The position numbers were made by a program, and so were the translations under genes. A stretch of 64,000 bases of DNA from Paramecium sonneborni (taxonomy: Eukaryota > Ciliophora > Oligohymenophorea > Peniculida > Parameciidae), in assembly GCA_905182985.1 (NCBI GenBank), contig CAJJDN010000092.1, forward strand, positions 170,788 through 234,787, given 5' to 3'. The notes beneath the pieces are model-generated. The model did not search any database. It was given only the letters and a program-made list of their open reading frames with translations, and was not told the DNA's origin. Position 1 is the first letter of the stretch. Every line of letters begins with the position of its first letter. Positions 13,150-25,408 of the stretch are shown here, one piece after another.

Positions 13150-14420
13150 TCAGTACCCTTTTTCTTTTTTATAAGTCTCAAGATCAATTGGAAAATGACA
13201 ACCACCATTCTTTTAACACAACTCGCAATTTCTTATTCTTTCTTTAGTCATTTAATCATATCCTTTTATACTTCTAAAATCCACACATCCTTTTCTATGA
13301 AAATGATTTCCATGTAATATAATAGGTTTTCTGTCTACTGAACATTAAGAACAAAGATCATTTCTACATTAATCACAAGTTACATGATTGCATCCATCAT
13401 CTTTAGTTTGAATTAAATCACAAAATGGACAAACAATAATTGGCTATCCTTATAATAATTAAATAATTTCTTATCTAACCTCTTTACACTAATAATTTAA
13501 TAAAATATTACTATTGATTCTTCCTCATGATAAATCTTCATACATTTTGAGCAAATGCTTTTTTTACAATTGTTACACTCAATTTTACAAATTTTTTTCT
13601 TTTATTCTGGTAAAACTTAAATTTTAGCTTTGCAATTAAAGCATGTTTCAAAGTACTTGCTCAATACTAATTCTCTAGCTCTTTTTTGGAAAGCAGCCGA
13701 ACTCATATTATTTTTCAAAAAATTTATATCTAAAGGCTTTTTGCAAAAAAAGCACATCAAATTATACCTTAAATCTAAACTTGAAGCCAATTCTTATAAA
13801 TTACATTATTTATGAACAATTTTATTGCAACAAGGCAACATTATTTAATGTTCTGAGTTCAATTCATAAACTTCATAACATATTTCACATTTTTATTATT
13901 TATTTGGATTATATTTAGGCGTTTGTAATTGTTTAGGTAATATTTTCTATGAAGTTATTTTAGATGAGATTGACTCAGTAGTTAGAACGTCTATTTCAGG
14001 TGATTAAGGAATCGATGGATTAAGTTAAAGATTGATATAATTAATTTAAGGATTGATATAATTAATTTAAGGATTGATATAATTAAATTAAGGATTGGGT
14101 TAATTAAATTAAGGATTGGGTTAATTAAATTAAGGATTGGGTTAATTAAGTTAAGGATTGGGTTAATTAAATTAAGGATTGGGTTAATTAAATTAAGGAT
14201 TGGGTTAATTAAATTAAGGATTGGGTTAATTAAATTAAGGATTGGGTTAATTAAATTAAGGATTGGGTTAATTAAGTTAATGATTGGATTAATTAATTTA
14301 AGGATTGAACTAATTAAAATAAGGATTGGATTTTAGTCTTTGTTATTATTGATTAGGTTTCGGAAATTAAGAATTAAAGGAAAATTATTGTCCTTAAGTA
14401 TTAGATCCAACAAAGCACAT
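13150..14420 (-). CDS. RBR-type E3 ubiquitin ligase with Asn/Gln/Pro heptad-repeat head
   Basis: Exactly 416 codons after removing one 23-nt intron (13489-13511). The head (residues ~10-135) is built of NPQFNQP heptads. RING1 begins near residue 174 (KCEICYEVYELN, LPCCNKIVHKQC, MCFFC). The IBR follows (ETCFNCKAKI, CKIECNNCKKSICSKC). RING2 begins near residue 331 (VCPFCDLIQTKDDGCNHVTC, then CRNDLCSQC). In RBR ligases RING2 accepts ubiquitin on a Cys before passing it on; the Cys of DGCNH fits that site. The protein ends in a His/Cys-rich tail (GNHFHRKGCVDF). RBR ligases work with E2 enzymes in the cytosol. The repeat head looks prion-like and could drive self-association (inference). The start MCFVGSN was chosen because it is the first in-frame ATG. 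Confidence 0.9.
14014..14330 (-). repeat. 21-bp tandem repeat coding NPQFNQP
   Basis: About fifteen head-to-tail 21-bp units (plus-strand core ggattgggttaattaaatta) within the N-terminal part of the RBR gene. The central ~10 units are nearly identical; the outer ones diverge (IQFNP/ISINP types). The unit length keeps the reading frame. Confidence 0.9.
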
Positions 14421-14469
14421 ATTCAAGGGGAAACTTTAAATTTATTATCTTTATTGTTAGAGTCCAAAC

Positions 14470-14790
14470 ATGTATGAGATATGTTATGAAGACGATTATT
14501 GTTCGATAATAATTATGGCTTATTACTAGTTATTTTATGAGGAAAAGTTTGTTTTTTTTGGTTAATTAGGATATAAAGATTATAATTCTATTAAAAATAA
14601 TTGTATTTAAAGTATTGAGGCAGCATTTTGTAATTTCTCATTGTCAAGCTAAAAGTCATTTTAATTGAGTTATTTAGCTTTCAAATAAATGTGTGAAGGA
14701 TAACTTGTAAGTTAAATCTTTTTGATTTGCCTGATATTATTAAAAAAAGCAACTAAATTTTATTAAAATTATTCTGAGGATTAATCTTGA
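14470..14790 (+). CDS. Small hypothetical ORF, divergent from RBR gene
   Basis: An intronless frame of 106 codons beginning MYEICYEDDYCS. It starts only 49 bp from the RBR start codon on the opposite strand. No domain was recognised; the opening C-x2-C is short of a RING finger. A frame this long without TGA can arise by chance in AT-rich DNA, so this may not be a gene. Confidence 0.25.
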
Positions 14791-15323
14791 AAATATTAAC
14801 TTAACATCCAAGGCTCATCTGTATTAAAAAAAGTTTTAAATTGATTAGGCTCTATGGACCCGTATTATTACAACATTAGAAATGAATTTTGTGGTAATTA
14901 ATTGTTTCTCTATTAATTCATCGAATTATTAATTTTTTTATTATCAAAATTTTAGTTCATTTTAACTTAAAAACATTTAAAATCTAAAACACAAGATGTT
15001 CATAGAATATATATTTATAAATTAAAAGAAAAAATGCAAGACTAATTTTAATAAAAGTCTTAGGGAATTTTTTGGGATTGAAAAAATGATTGATTAAAGT
15101 AGAAATTATTTTAAATATTATTTTAATGATCAAAATTTTCATTCTATTCTTATGTTTAAGCTTCTATTATTTTTAAATTGGTTTTTTTCTAATTATTTTA
15201 GTTTAAAAAATTTTTAATTTATTTAGTCTAGCCTTAATATTGACAAAATATCTCTAATTCATAGATTGTCTTTAAATAGTAAAAACTTATAAAAATAAAT
15301 AAGATAAATATTAATTATCATAA
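14791..15323. other. Intergenic region
   Basis: AT-rich, with no coherent reading frame and no recognised motif. It probably holds the promoter of the LRR gene at 15324. Confidence 0.45.
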
Positions 15324-18300
15324 ATGTAATTTTAATAAATACTCAAGACATCAGCTAATAAAAATTAAACACAAAAGAAAACTATTTTTAATTAAGAAAA
15401 GTAGTTCCGGGAAATTTTTGAGAAAGAAGAGAAGATCGTAAATGTTGAGACAAATAATAAAAAAGTTAGATTTGCAAAGTATATGAAATTATTGATTAAT
15501 TAAAATCAAAATGTGTAAGTTTATTGATATTTTAGAAATTTGAGAGAGAGTATTATAGATTTGAAAAGGCGAAAAACTTTAGAAGGGTTTTCAGGTGAAA
15601 CACCAGTTTCAGTATAATAATGTTTTTCATTTCTAAATTCTGCAATTTAAAATGCCAGAAGCTTAAGGTTAGATTAACTTACTAATATATAGATCTCTTG
15701 ATCTATCAGGAATAGAAATTGATCCTCTTTTGGCCATAGAATTGGGATAAGGACTTTAAAAAAATTCCTCTTTATTCGAAATCAATCTTTCTGGATGTAA
15801 ATTAAACAGTTTTAGTTTATAATATATATTTTCATCAATTGCAAATCATCAAACTTTATAATCAATAAATTTGTTTAATAACTAAGGCTTTAATATTGAT
15901 TTGATGAATGATATAAGTTAATTTGTCTTTAAAGGGAAGAATAATCTAAAAAAGTTAAAGTTAACTCATTGTAACATATCTAATACATCTTTAAGTTATT
16001 TATTGAGAAATCTTAAGTATATTTAAATTTAACTTTAGATACTCAAGATCAATAAATGCAATAGATTTATCAATGATGTAATTTACAACTGATGTGTTAA
16101 CAAGTTTAGGAATGGCTCTCTAACATTATAAAGGTGAAAAGATATTAGAGTATTTAAATATTGGAGACAATAATATCAGGAATCAAGGATTAGAAGTATT
16201 GGCTTCAAGAGTAAATTGGAATATAAGAAAAATAAACTTAAAGGAACTTATTATAAGAAGAAATTTTATTGATTAATAAGGAATTGAACATCTTGAGACA
16301 TTTCTAAGAAAAATTAATAATTTATAAAAATTAGATCTATCTCAAAATTAAATAGAAGAGTTTAGTTGTTAAAATCTAATATAGAGGAAAATGTATGAAG
16401 TCAATTTAAGTTCTAATTTGATTTCATGTTTTCCTTAATAGTTTTTTTTTAATACTTTAGTTATTAATTTATCAAATAACAACATTAAAAGTTAAGGAGC
16501 ATTTTAATTATCCAATATATTAAGATAAAATCCTTTATGGATAGAACTAAATCTTTCAAATAATCAAATAAAAAGTTAAGGATTCAACTCTCTAATATTT
16601 GGACTTAGAGATAATAAAATGTTAAAAAAATTTAATGTAGCCAATAATAATTTAGATGGTGAAGCAATAATTACATACATGATTAATCATGAGCAGGTTT
16701 ACTTTGAGTAGTTGGATGTATCTTATAATTTTATAAGATATACATTAATATTTTTTTTATTAAAATACATTAAGAGTGGTTGCCTGAGATGTCTTAGATG
16801 TTCATTTTAATAGAAATAATAAAATTAAATTTAGGAAATTTATTAAAATTCTTCATTATTTTATGAAGAGGAGAACCTTAATAAATCTTCTTAAAATTAA
16901 TTTTAATTAATATCATTTAATTTAAGAGAATTAGATTTTTCAAAAAATGAAAATATTTTTACTCCAGTGATAAGTTCTTTAGCTACTTACTTTAATAAAA
17001 TAGAAATTTTAGATTTATCTTCCTGTAAACCTATAACAGAATAAGATTTAGATTTACTTTGCATATTTTTAAAAAAATCTACAATTGTACATGATTTAAA
17101 TTTAAGGGATTTGAATATTGGAAGATTAAATATTGAAAGTGTTAAAAATCTAAGAAATTCAATTCTCAACAGTAGCTTAAAGAAATTAAATTTAAGCTAA
17201 AATAATCTATATAAAATAGCAAAGACTTTTTATTTAGAAGAGATTGTTACAAACTTTAAATTAGAGAGTTTAGATATAAGTTTTAATGGTCTTGAGTCTA
17301 AACATACAAATTACTTAGAAATTGTTATATCATCTTATCGAAATTTGTAGTTTCTCAATCTGTCTCATAATAATATTGATTTTACAGGATTGATAGCAAT
17401 ATCAAGAATTTTATAGTAGAATAAATGTTTAAAAAGTTTAAAGTATGCATTTATTTAATATTTTCAGCGTTTCTTATTAAAAAATGAGTGCTGATGATTT
17501 ATTAATATTGAGTAAAATAATTTCAAATGAAAATCTTTAATACTTAAATATTTCAAATAACCCTGGAATAAAGAGATTAAAAACATTTTTTAATCTATGC
17601 TCCACTGAAAGAATGCAACTTTTATAATTATCTTAAATACATTTTGATAAATCAAATATTAAGAATCTATTAAATATTATTAAAAAATAAAAAAATAACA
17701 TTTTAGGGGTCACTCTAAATCGTTGTAGTTTCAGACTAAATGATTATGGGAAATTTGGATTGCAGTTATAATTGTGTAAAAAACTATAAATGTTAAGTAT
17801 AACATATAATCCATTGATGTATTTGAATCTTAATAAAGTTGCAGTAATGTTAAACGAATTGAAAAATTTGAAAATATTAAAGTTAAATTAAGTTTCATTT
17901 ACAGGAGAATCGTTTTTTCATGCAAAAGAATGGATGTTGAACCCAAATAATTGCAGTGTAACATATTTAATTATTCTAGTTGACTACACTAGATTTAAGT
18001 GAAAATGTATTACGATAAGAGTGGCTAGATGAATTGTGTATAGGAATTAAAGGAAATAGAACTATTTAAAATTTATTTATTAATAAATGCAATTTAGGAA
18101 ATCTAGATTTAGAATCATTAGGTTAAGCCATATCTATTAATCCAACCATAAGAATATTATCGATAGCCAATAATAATATTGTCAATAATCTATGTAAAAG
18201 TAAATTTGCTGCTGTTTCAGAATACAAAACTATTTAATTTGAAGAACTCAATTTATCAGAAAACCCAATAGATGAGAAAGAATTAATCTTATTTTTTACC

Positions 18301-20648
18301 CCTCATTAATTTTTAAATGAATAAAAATAAGCTGCATTAATAAATTAACTTAATTTATCTAATTGCAAATTAAAAATTAACTTTTTTAAAAATCTTATTA
18401 AAGAACATCGAATCCATTAGGATTAATTTTTATTTTCTCATATTATTAGCTTATCTTTAAGTAATAATTAATTAGATGATTCAATAGGAGAATTATTAAA
18501 GTAAACAATAACTTTATCAATATAAATAAAAGAACTATATCTTTAATAAAATTTATTTACAAGTGTAGGAATGATTTAAATTCTTGAAGGTATATTTGCT
18601 ACTTAAACAATAAAAACAATAAATATAAGCAGTAATAAAATTGGTGATCATTTCGCTAAGAAATTAGATGAATTGAAATTTTAAAAATGTTCAATAGAGT
18701 TTTTGTTATTAAGAAATAATAGCTTTTAGAAATAAGGTTTAAAAATATTAGCTTAAATTCTTTCTTATTAAAAGAATTTATTTATTGATAATGTATGGTC
18801 TGATTTAGATGATGAAGATGCTGATCATATATTGGAGTAATATACAAGAATTTGCTAGAAATATCGTTTAAATTAAACATCACTCCCTTCCTTTTTAAAA
18901 GAAATTTTATTATCTAAATCAAATCTTACTGATAAATTTTGTGAATCCTTTGGTAAATATTATCCTCTTTTGGGATTCATTGAATTTATTGATGTTTCAG
19001 ATAATCCTTACATAACCATGTATGGGAAAGTTTATTTATTTTTTCATTTATTTGATTACAGCTATGAGAAACATTAATTAAAAGCTTTGCATATATCTGA
19101 TTCTTAAGAAACTAGAAAGTTATTTGATGATGGATTACTACGTTATTTAACATTAAGATTACGTAATTTTCTTTTACGTTAAGCAAAATAAAATTAAATT
19201 AACTAGTATAGACTACAGCAGCAAGAAAGTTTTTAAAAATATAAAGAAAAGTTATTTGGAGGAATATTTGGATTTTGGTTAATTCATAAGATTAATAAGT
19301 TAATGAATTATTTAGACTTAATTGAACCATAAATCTTTATTGTCAGTACTTTGTTTATAGGTAAATTTAGAAGAAATAATATTAATATTAAGATCTTAGT
19401 TATATTATTTTGGATTGGATTTGTAGTTGTAAATATTTCTTAATTTTTTAAATTATTTTTTTAAATAAAAAGAAACAATTAAAATACAATCGAGAATAAA
19501 GAGAATAATGAATTAACAACTAATGTTATATACATTGATTTAGTTTACACTTTTGTAATAGTAGGAATAATTTTAATTATTGAAATATTTCAATTAATCT
19601 TGAGTGTCGCATTTAGAAGAAAAATCTAGCCTGCATTATAAATTATACATCCTAAAATGTTGGAACACCTTCATACTAGATTTCCACATAATCGAGAAAT
19701 ATTTTTAATGTTTTATTCCATTTTTGGTAAATCAAGTACATTAGCTGAAAGAATGTTTTTGGCTTCTTTAATAACTATGGATTATAATAATGTTGATACT
19801 TAAATTGAAAAATTTTAGATATTATTTAGTATAGTGATATTTGGGAGATTTGCTGATTCATTTATTATAACCTTAATAAATTTAATCAAATTTATATTTA
19901 CATCCCCAAGTAATGATTAAGCTAAATATTTATCTTTGTTATAAAGAAATCTCTACTACTAAAATTATTTTGTTTCGAGTGATGTTTTAGTGACTTTATG
20001 TCCAGTTTAAGGATATTAATTTACAAAAACAATTAAAGTAAATTATGAAATCATTATTGAAACATATAGAATGATTTTTATAGAATTAGTATTGTTTATT
20101 TTGATATGGACTTTCTACACTTAAACTAAAATCTCTAGATTATATAATTTTATAGATTCAAAATCAACAATGCGCTTATGGACTACATTTCTTCTATCAA
20201 AATGCGTTTTCTCAATAATCTTATCTATTTTTAAGATTTTAACAGTCAGACCTGCTGTTGTTAAATAAAATGGATTTAATCAAGCTTTGGCTATAAAAAG
20301 ATTTTAACAAAATAAACATTAATTTGTCAAACCATAAAATATTTAAATAGAGTAGAATTTATAAAAAATTGATTTAGAATTGAAAATTAAATAATAATAA
20401 TAAAGTAAATCTTCTAAAGAAATAGAAAAAAAGAAAGAAATAAAAACTTAAAATAAAATTTTAGATATTGATTAAATTGATGAAGAAGAAGATGATATTT
20501 TACTAAATAAATAAACTTCTAATTTTGAATTTTCAAGTATTTAATTATAATCATAATAGAAAATTCTTCTTTTTCTAATTTATAATTACAAGACTTACCT
20601 CAGTAACCTTTAAATAATGCTTAACCAAAGTTTAAATATTATATTTGA
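15324..20648 (+). CDS. Giant leucine-rich-repeat protein with C-terminal membrane segments
   Basis: Exactly 1,729 codons after removing six introns (15515-15535, 15668-15692, 16017-16038, 17443-17467, 17958-17979, 20537-20559; 21-25 nt). From about residue 100 to 1180 the protein is an array of LRRs of the ribonuclease-inhibitor/NOD-like kind (LRSLDLSGIEID, LEYLNIGDNNIRNQGLEVL, IELNLSNNQIKSQG, LTTLDLSENVL). Then come hydrophobic segments (ILVILFWIGFVVVNISQFF, IYIDLVYTFVIVGIILIIEI, MIFIELVLFILIWTFY), so the C-terminal third is membrane-embedded. The tail is acidic and Gln-rich, ending QPKFKYYI. The LRR part probably binds a protein partner, extracellular or cytosolic depending on topology, which I cannot fix. 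No catalytic domain is seen. No signal peptide is evident at the Met chosen (MQFQQILKT). Confidence 0.85.
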
Positions 20649-20829
20649 TTCATAAAATTAACTAAAAAGATAAATATAAAATTTAACTAATTTTCTTTCT
20701 ATTTTTATCTATTTATATTAGGTTTATATGATAGTTAATGTAACTTTTTAAAAGTATATCTATACAAAATATATTGAGAAAATTAGCAATTTGAATTATT
20801 AAATATAGATTTTTGATTTTAAAATAAAT

Positions 20830-22587
20830 ATGGAGTTAAGGAAGGCTGAAACATCAAATATTCCAAGCAATATTAGAACAAGGATAATATTTTAAATATA
20901 TTTGCTAGCACTTGGAATAACTTTAATGGTTTTATCTATTATAGCTTATGTTTCTATAACTGAAAATATTATTTATATTAGAAATATTGTTTAAAATTGG
21001 AATTAACTCCCTATTAAATAAATTAGGGAAACTGATGGAGATTGCAATTAAAATGTAAAAATCAAAAATATTTTAGGAAGAATTAATTAATAATTACAAT
21101 TGGCCTGGCATAAATCAAGGTTGCGATTGTAGAGAAGAAGATCATTATATTACTCCAAAGAGATTATTATTTAATAAAGAGGACAAAATTTATGAAAAAG
21201 AATGTAATTCTTCGATGAGGGATGCAGGATGCAAAGATATTGATGAAATGAGTTCAAGAAATTTTAATAAATTACCAATTTAATTAGGGAATGCAAAACT
21301 AAGTATTTGTGCTTAAAGAGAAACAGCAAATAATACTTTTGCTTAAAATTCACCAAAATCAAATGAATGCTAGGAAGGTGAAAAAAAATGTGGAACTGCT
21401 TCTGATTATTTTTATTGTACAAAAGAAAATGAATGTCCAATCTTTTAAATCAAAAATAACTTAAATAACTAAAGTGGAATTCAAAATTATTTTCAAACAT
21501 TCAGAGAAAATGAAAAAACACTACCTTTAGTTTAATTTAAAATAGCCTAAGGAAATGGTGTTTGTAGAAAAGTAAATGAAAGAAGCATTACTTCAGGAAG
21601 ATCAAATTATTAATTGATATCTGATCCTGGATATGATTGTGAAAGAGATCAAAGATTTAAATTAATTTATCTCTTTAATGAATTTTATTTTTATAAAGTT
21701 AATAATGCATTAGATATTGCTAAATTAGCACCAGGCTATGAAATTTCAAGTCAGTATGAATGGGGTTATTAATTATTAATTTTATTTTAGGTTTATATGC
21801 AAGACATTATATAAATTTTACGTTAAGTTGTAGATAATATTAGCAAGAATTTATGGATACGGTAGATATTTTAGAAGATATTGAAACTAAATAATTAGTT
21901 TTGATGATAATTTCTATCATTTGTTTAGTATTCTTTATTATCCTATTAATTTTAAATTGTCTAACAATAAAAGGATATGATCTACCTTGTATTAAAGGAA
22001 AAGGATCATAAGAATCAAATACTTTATTGTGCATTTAAGCTTCAATAAAAGAAGCTTTTTAGTTAATTTAAGCTATCATAGTAATAGTAAGCTTTTCAAC
22101 TGTGAACGGTCTAATTAATTTTTATTCCAATTTAATAGATGAAAATTGTGCTGATTCTATTACTTTGGTATATTTTTTATTTATATATAGGATGATATTT
22201 CTATAATTCGAAATGTTTTTAAAGATACAATTTATAACTATAATATTGCATATATTATTATGTTTTTCATTGGAGCATGCATCGATCTCATATTTGGAGC
22301 ATATTTATTGAGTAGGTATTATCAAGAAAGAAAGCAATTGGCTTAGATACGTTCAGGAAACTAAAGTAATCATATTCTATATTTTCATAGATAATCCTGA
22401 ACAAGATTATCTTAAATAATAATAAAATAGGCAAATTAATGATTTTTAACAACCTTCAAATATGCATCCTTAATAATAATTCAATATTGAATAATATCCC
22501 TCAAATATTTAATAATAACAAATTTATTAAAATCAACCAATATAAAATTATTAGTATCAGCAAAATCCATTTTAGACTTAAAATTGA
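20830..22587 (+). CDS. Membrane protein with Cys-rich outer domain and Q-rich tail
   Basis: Exactly 554 codons after removing four introns (21055-21076, 21765-21790, 22168-22190, 22366-22390). A first membrane segment (IYLLALGITLMVLSIIAYV) follows a short basic N-terminus. A domain of ~240 residues rich in spaced cysteines comes next (CDCREEDH, GCKDID, ECQEGEKKCGTASDYFYC). Then two to three further membrane segments (IISIICLVFFIILLILNC; IAYIIMFFIGACIDLIFGA). The C-terminal ~60 residues are Gln/Asn/Pro-rich (QQQFNIEQYPSNIQQQQ). The order suggests a surface or organelle membrane protein with a disulfide-bonded luminal domain. The family is not recognised. It lies 181 bp downstream of the LRR membrane protein in the same direction. 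Confidence 0.8.
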
Positions 22588-22868
22588 TCAATCATTATAT
22601 TAAAAAATTATAATTCCAAAACTAAATTTATCATTATTTATTTTATAAAATATAAAATATGCTTCAAAGTTTCTTCTTCATTTAATTTTTAATTTATTTT
22701 ATATTGAAGATGAATTGTTTTAAAATCTATAATTAAATTATATTTAATTTGATTAGAAATCAACTTAATGAAAGAAAATTTATATAAAATAGATCGATGA
22801 TATCTGATATATAAATTTTCTTTTATTCAGTTTTTATTTAAAATTAATTAAATTATGAATTTAAAATA

Positions 22869-23661
22869 ATGCCAAAAATAAGGGAACAAAGAGATAATTA
22901 GAAACAATAGACAATGGTCAAGATTATGCCTAAGTTATAAAATTGATGGGAAGTAGAAGATTAATTTTTTTATGTTTGAGTGATAGCAAATAAAGACTAG
23001 GACATATCAGAGGTAAAATAAGAAGAAAGGTTTGGATATAAATGTGGATATTGTGTTTGTTTAATTTAAAGAGTTTAAAGATGAAAAATGCGATGTTGTC
23101 TATAAATACTTCCTAGAAGAAATCAAATAACTAAAAAATCTCAAAGGAATATCAGAAGTATAAAATAATTTATGTAGTTGAAGTGGTACATGTATAGTTT
23201 ATTTTGTTGGGGTAGAATCATCGAATTCAGATTCAGATTTAAGTGATAGTGATTTTGATCCAGAACCAAAATAACAATAAAAACAACAACCATAAAAACA
23301 TTAACCCTAAAGAACATAAGCCTCTGCAAAAGGCAATAAAGAAACAATTACAATAACGATTTAAAATTTATTTTACTAATAAATATAATTCATAGAATCT
23401 ATAAATCTACTCTAACCTTAAAAATTTATAATTAAATACTTAATTTGTTTGAAAAAATTAAGTGAATTATTTTCTCTTTTCTTTGCTATATATTATTTAA
23501 AAGAAATTTTAAATAAAAAGAGTAATATTAAGTTAACACTAAATCAGTATAAGTATAGCCTTTTTTTAAATTTATAAATTAAGTTTTACATTTACTTTTA
23601 TCATAATTTAGAATATATAAAGACTATTAGTAGTTTTATTGTATTCGATAAATTTCGTTGA
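22869..23661 (+). pseudogene. EIF1A: eIF1A-like gene with frame breaks
   Basis: Three reading-frame pieces together resemble translation initiation factor eIF1A: GQDYAQVIKLMGSRRL, LGHIRGKIRRKVW, then NVDIVFVQFKEFKDEKCDVV and an acidic/Gln-rich tail (SNSDSDLSDSDFDPEP). eIF1A binds the small ribosomal subunit and promotes start-codon scanning. The start ATGCCAAAAATAAGGG is one A short of the MPKNKG frame. A second shift lies just after KVW near 23038. A 24-nt intron (about 23175-23198) fits inside. After the tail no TGA occurs in frame until 23659, far beyond the usual ~145-residue length. This may be a decaying duplicate of a good gene elsewhere or sequence errors in homopolymers. I have not written a corrected protein. 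Confidence 0.65.
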
Positions 23662-24499
23662 AAATATTAATGAATGAAATTTATTAAATTGAATTTCTGA
23701 TAAAAGGTATAAATTGGTTTATCAATTAGTGCTCTAAAATAATTTAAAAAGAAATTAAAATTTTTATTTACCTAATTCAATAAATATTTAAAAAAAAATT
23801 TGAAACTTCTTTATACTGAAAGTAATAGTATTTATTTTGATTTTGGTATCTAAATCTCCTAAGTAGAGACATTGATAATATTTGAGTCTCTATAAGTTTT
23901 AGAGCCATTAAAATTTAAATATATCATTTTAAGTTTTGTTAATTCTAGGGAGCATCTTTTTGCTCTTTTCTTTAGGTTTTTTGTTTAATTGTTTTTAGAT
24001 TTAACTTTTATGTATTAGTATATCTTTAACATTAATTTTTAGTTCATATTTACTAATAGAATGGATTAAAATAAAAAGATTTTTTTTAATGTTCAATAAA
24101 ATTGTAAAATGTTATGGTTTGACAATAATTAACAAATTTGAATAAGATTCTAAAATAATAATGATATAAAGTAGAAACCCTTAGAGAATATTAAAATACA
24201 TGTATGAGATTTTCAAAATAATTTAAGATAAGCTCTTATATCATTAATAATTTGAATCTTAATTTAATCTTATAAATAAATTATAACGAATAAATAGTAT
24301 AATTTTGTAAATTTTAATATTTTAGCTTCTTATTGATAAAATATATTTAGTTTAAATATAATATCTTAATAAATATCAATGAAATTTATTGCCAAAGATT
24401 ATTTGTGAATTCTATTAATATTTAATAAGAATACTCTCTTGTTAATCTAGAAATTAAGTTGTAAGTCTTAAATTAATTAATTTACAATATTATAAAAAG
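23662..24499. other. Intergenic region
   Basis: Over 800 bp of AT-rich DNA without a coherent reading frame on either strand. No tRNA-like or repeat structure was seen. Confidence 0.45.
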
Positions 24500-25163
24500 A
24501 TGTCTGAATTCATTAATAATTGTTAAAGTTTCGAAGATCTATCAAACTATATTTAATGCCATAATGAGGATTCATAGCCACTTAGCATTTGGAATTTTTA
24601 AGAGAATTTAAACAATGAAGAAAAGTATTAATCATTTAAAATTTGCAAGTACAACTGAAATGGAATACCTTTTTGATTTAAACAAAAATGAAGATGTGAT
24701 TATGGAGAGCGATTAAGAAGAGAAGTAAATTTTATTATATAAGAATAGAGAGAGAATAAAAGAGAAGTTGGAAAATGTATTTAGAAGATAAGTGAAAATG
24801 GAAAAGAAATAAAAATTTTAGAATGAGTGTCGTTACATAATTGGAAATGCAATAAAAGCAATGGAAAGTTTTGGATTACATTAAGACATAGTAAAATATT
24901 ATAAGAGAGTGGCTTCAAGTATAATTGGATTTTAAGCATTAAAATAACATTTGACAATAAATGAAATAGATTCAAATGAAATAGTTTAGAGAAAAAGAGT
25001 TTTTTAAAGTTATTTAATTGAATTTTTATAAAAAAAAGGTTGTTCAATTTAATTTATATTTAATAGCATCTTTGTATATATTGAAATCAAAGAAAAAATA
25101 GAGGTTAAGATAATATTTGTAATATAAAAATAAGATAATGTTGTATTATGTAGCATATCCTGA
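24500..25163 (+). CDS. Hypothetical protein, 212 residues
   Basis: Removing one intron (24625-24649, 25 nt) gives exactly 213 codons from ATG (MSEFINNCQSFEDLSN) to TGA. The middle is charged and helical (KNRERIKEKLENVFRRQVK; IGNAIKAMESFGLHQDIV), and the last ~40 residues are more hydrophobic and beta-like (QFIFNSIFVYIEIKEKIEV). No family was recognised. The intron and exact frame argue that it is a real gene. It sits 245 bp upstream of the dynein start on the same strand. Confidence 0.6.
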
Positions 25164-25408
25164 ATAATGGAAGAGAAATGAATTACCACATTTTGATTAG
25201 CAGTAACATTGTATATCGTAACACCTATTTGATTGAATTTGAAGAAGATAAGTTGAAAAGCTTGGATTGATAAGGAATATAATATTAAATATAATTTTTA
25301 TTTCTAAATGTAAAAATAATTTGAAAACCCCGTTTGCCTGATTAAAAGCATAACTTCCTAATGAATTAAGGATATTATTTATTTTTCAAATTATTTTACT
25401 ATTTTTGA

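Noticed and set aside
14014..14330. Possible satellite or telomere-like repeat
   Set aside because: The 21-bp unit keeps the RBR reading frame and encodes NPQFNQP; it does not resemble ciliate telomere repeats (C4A2/C3A3).
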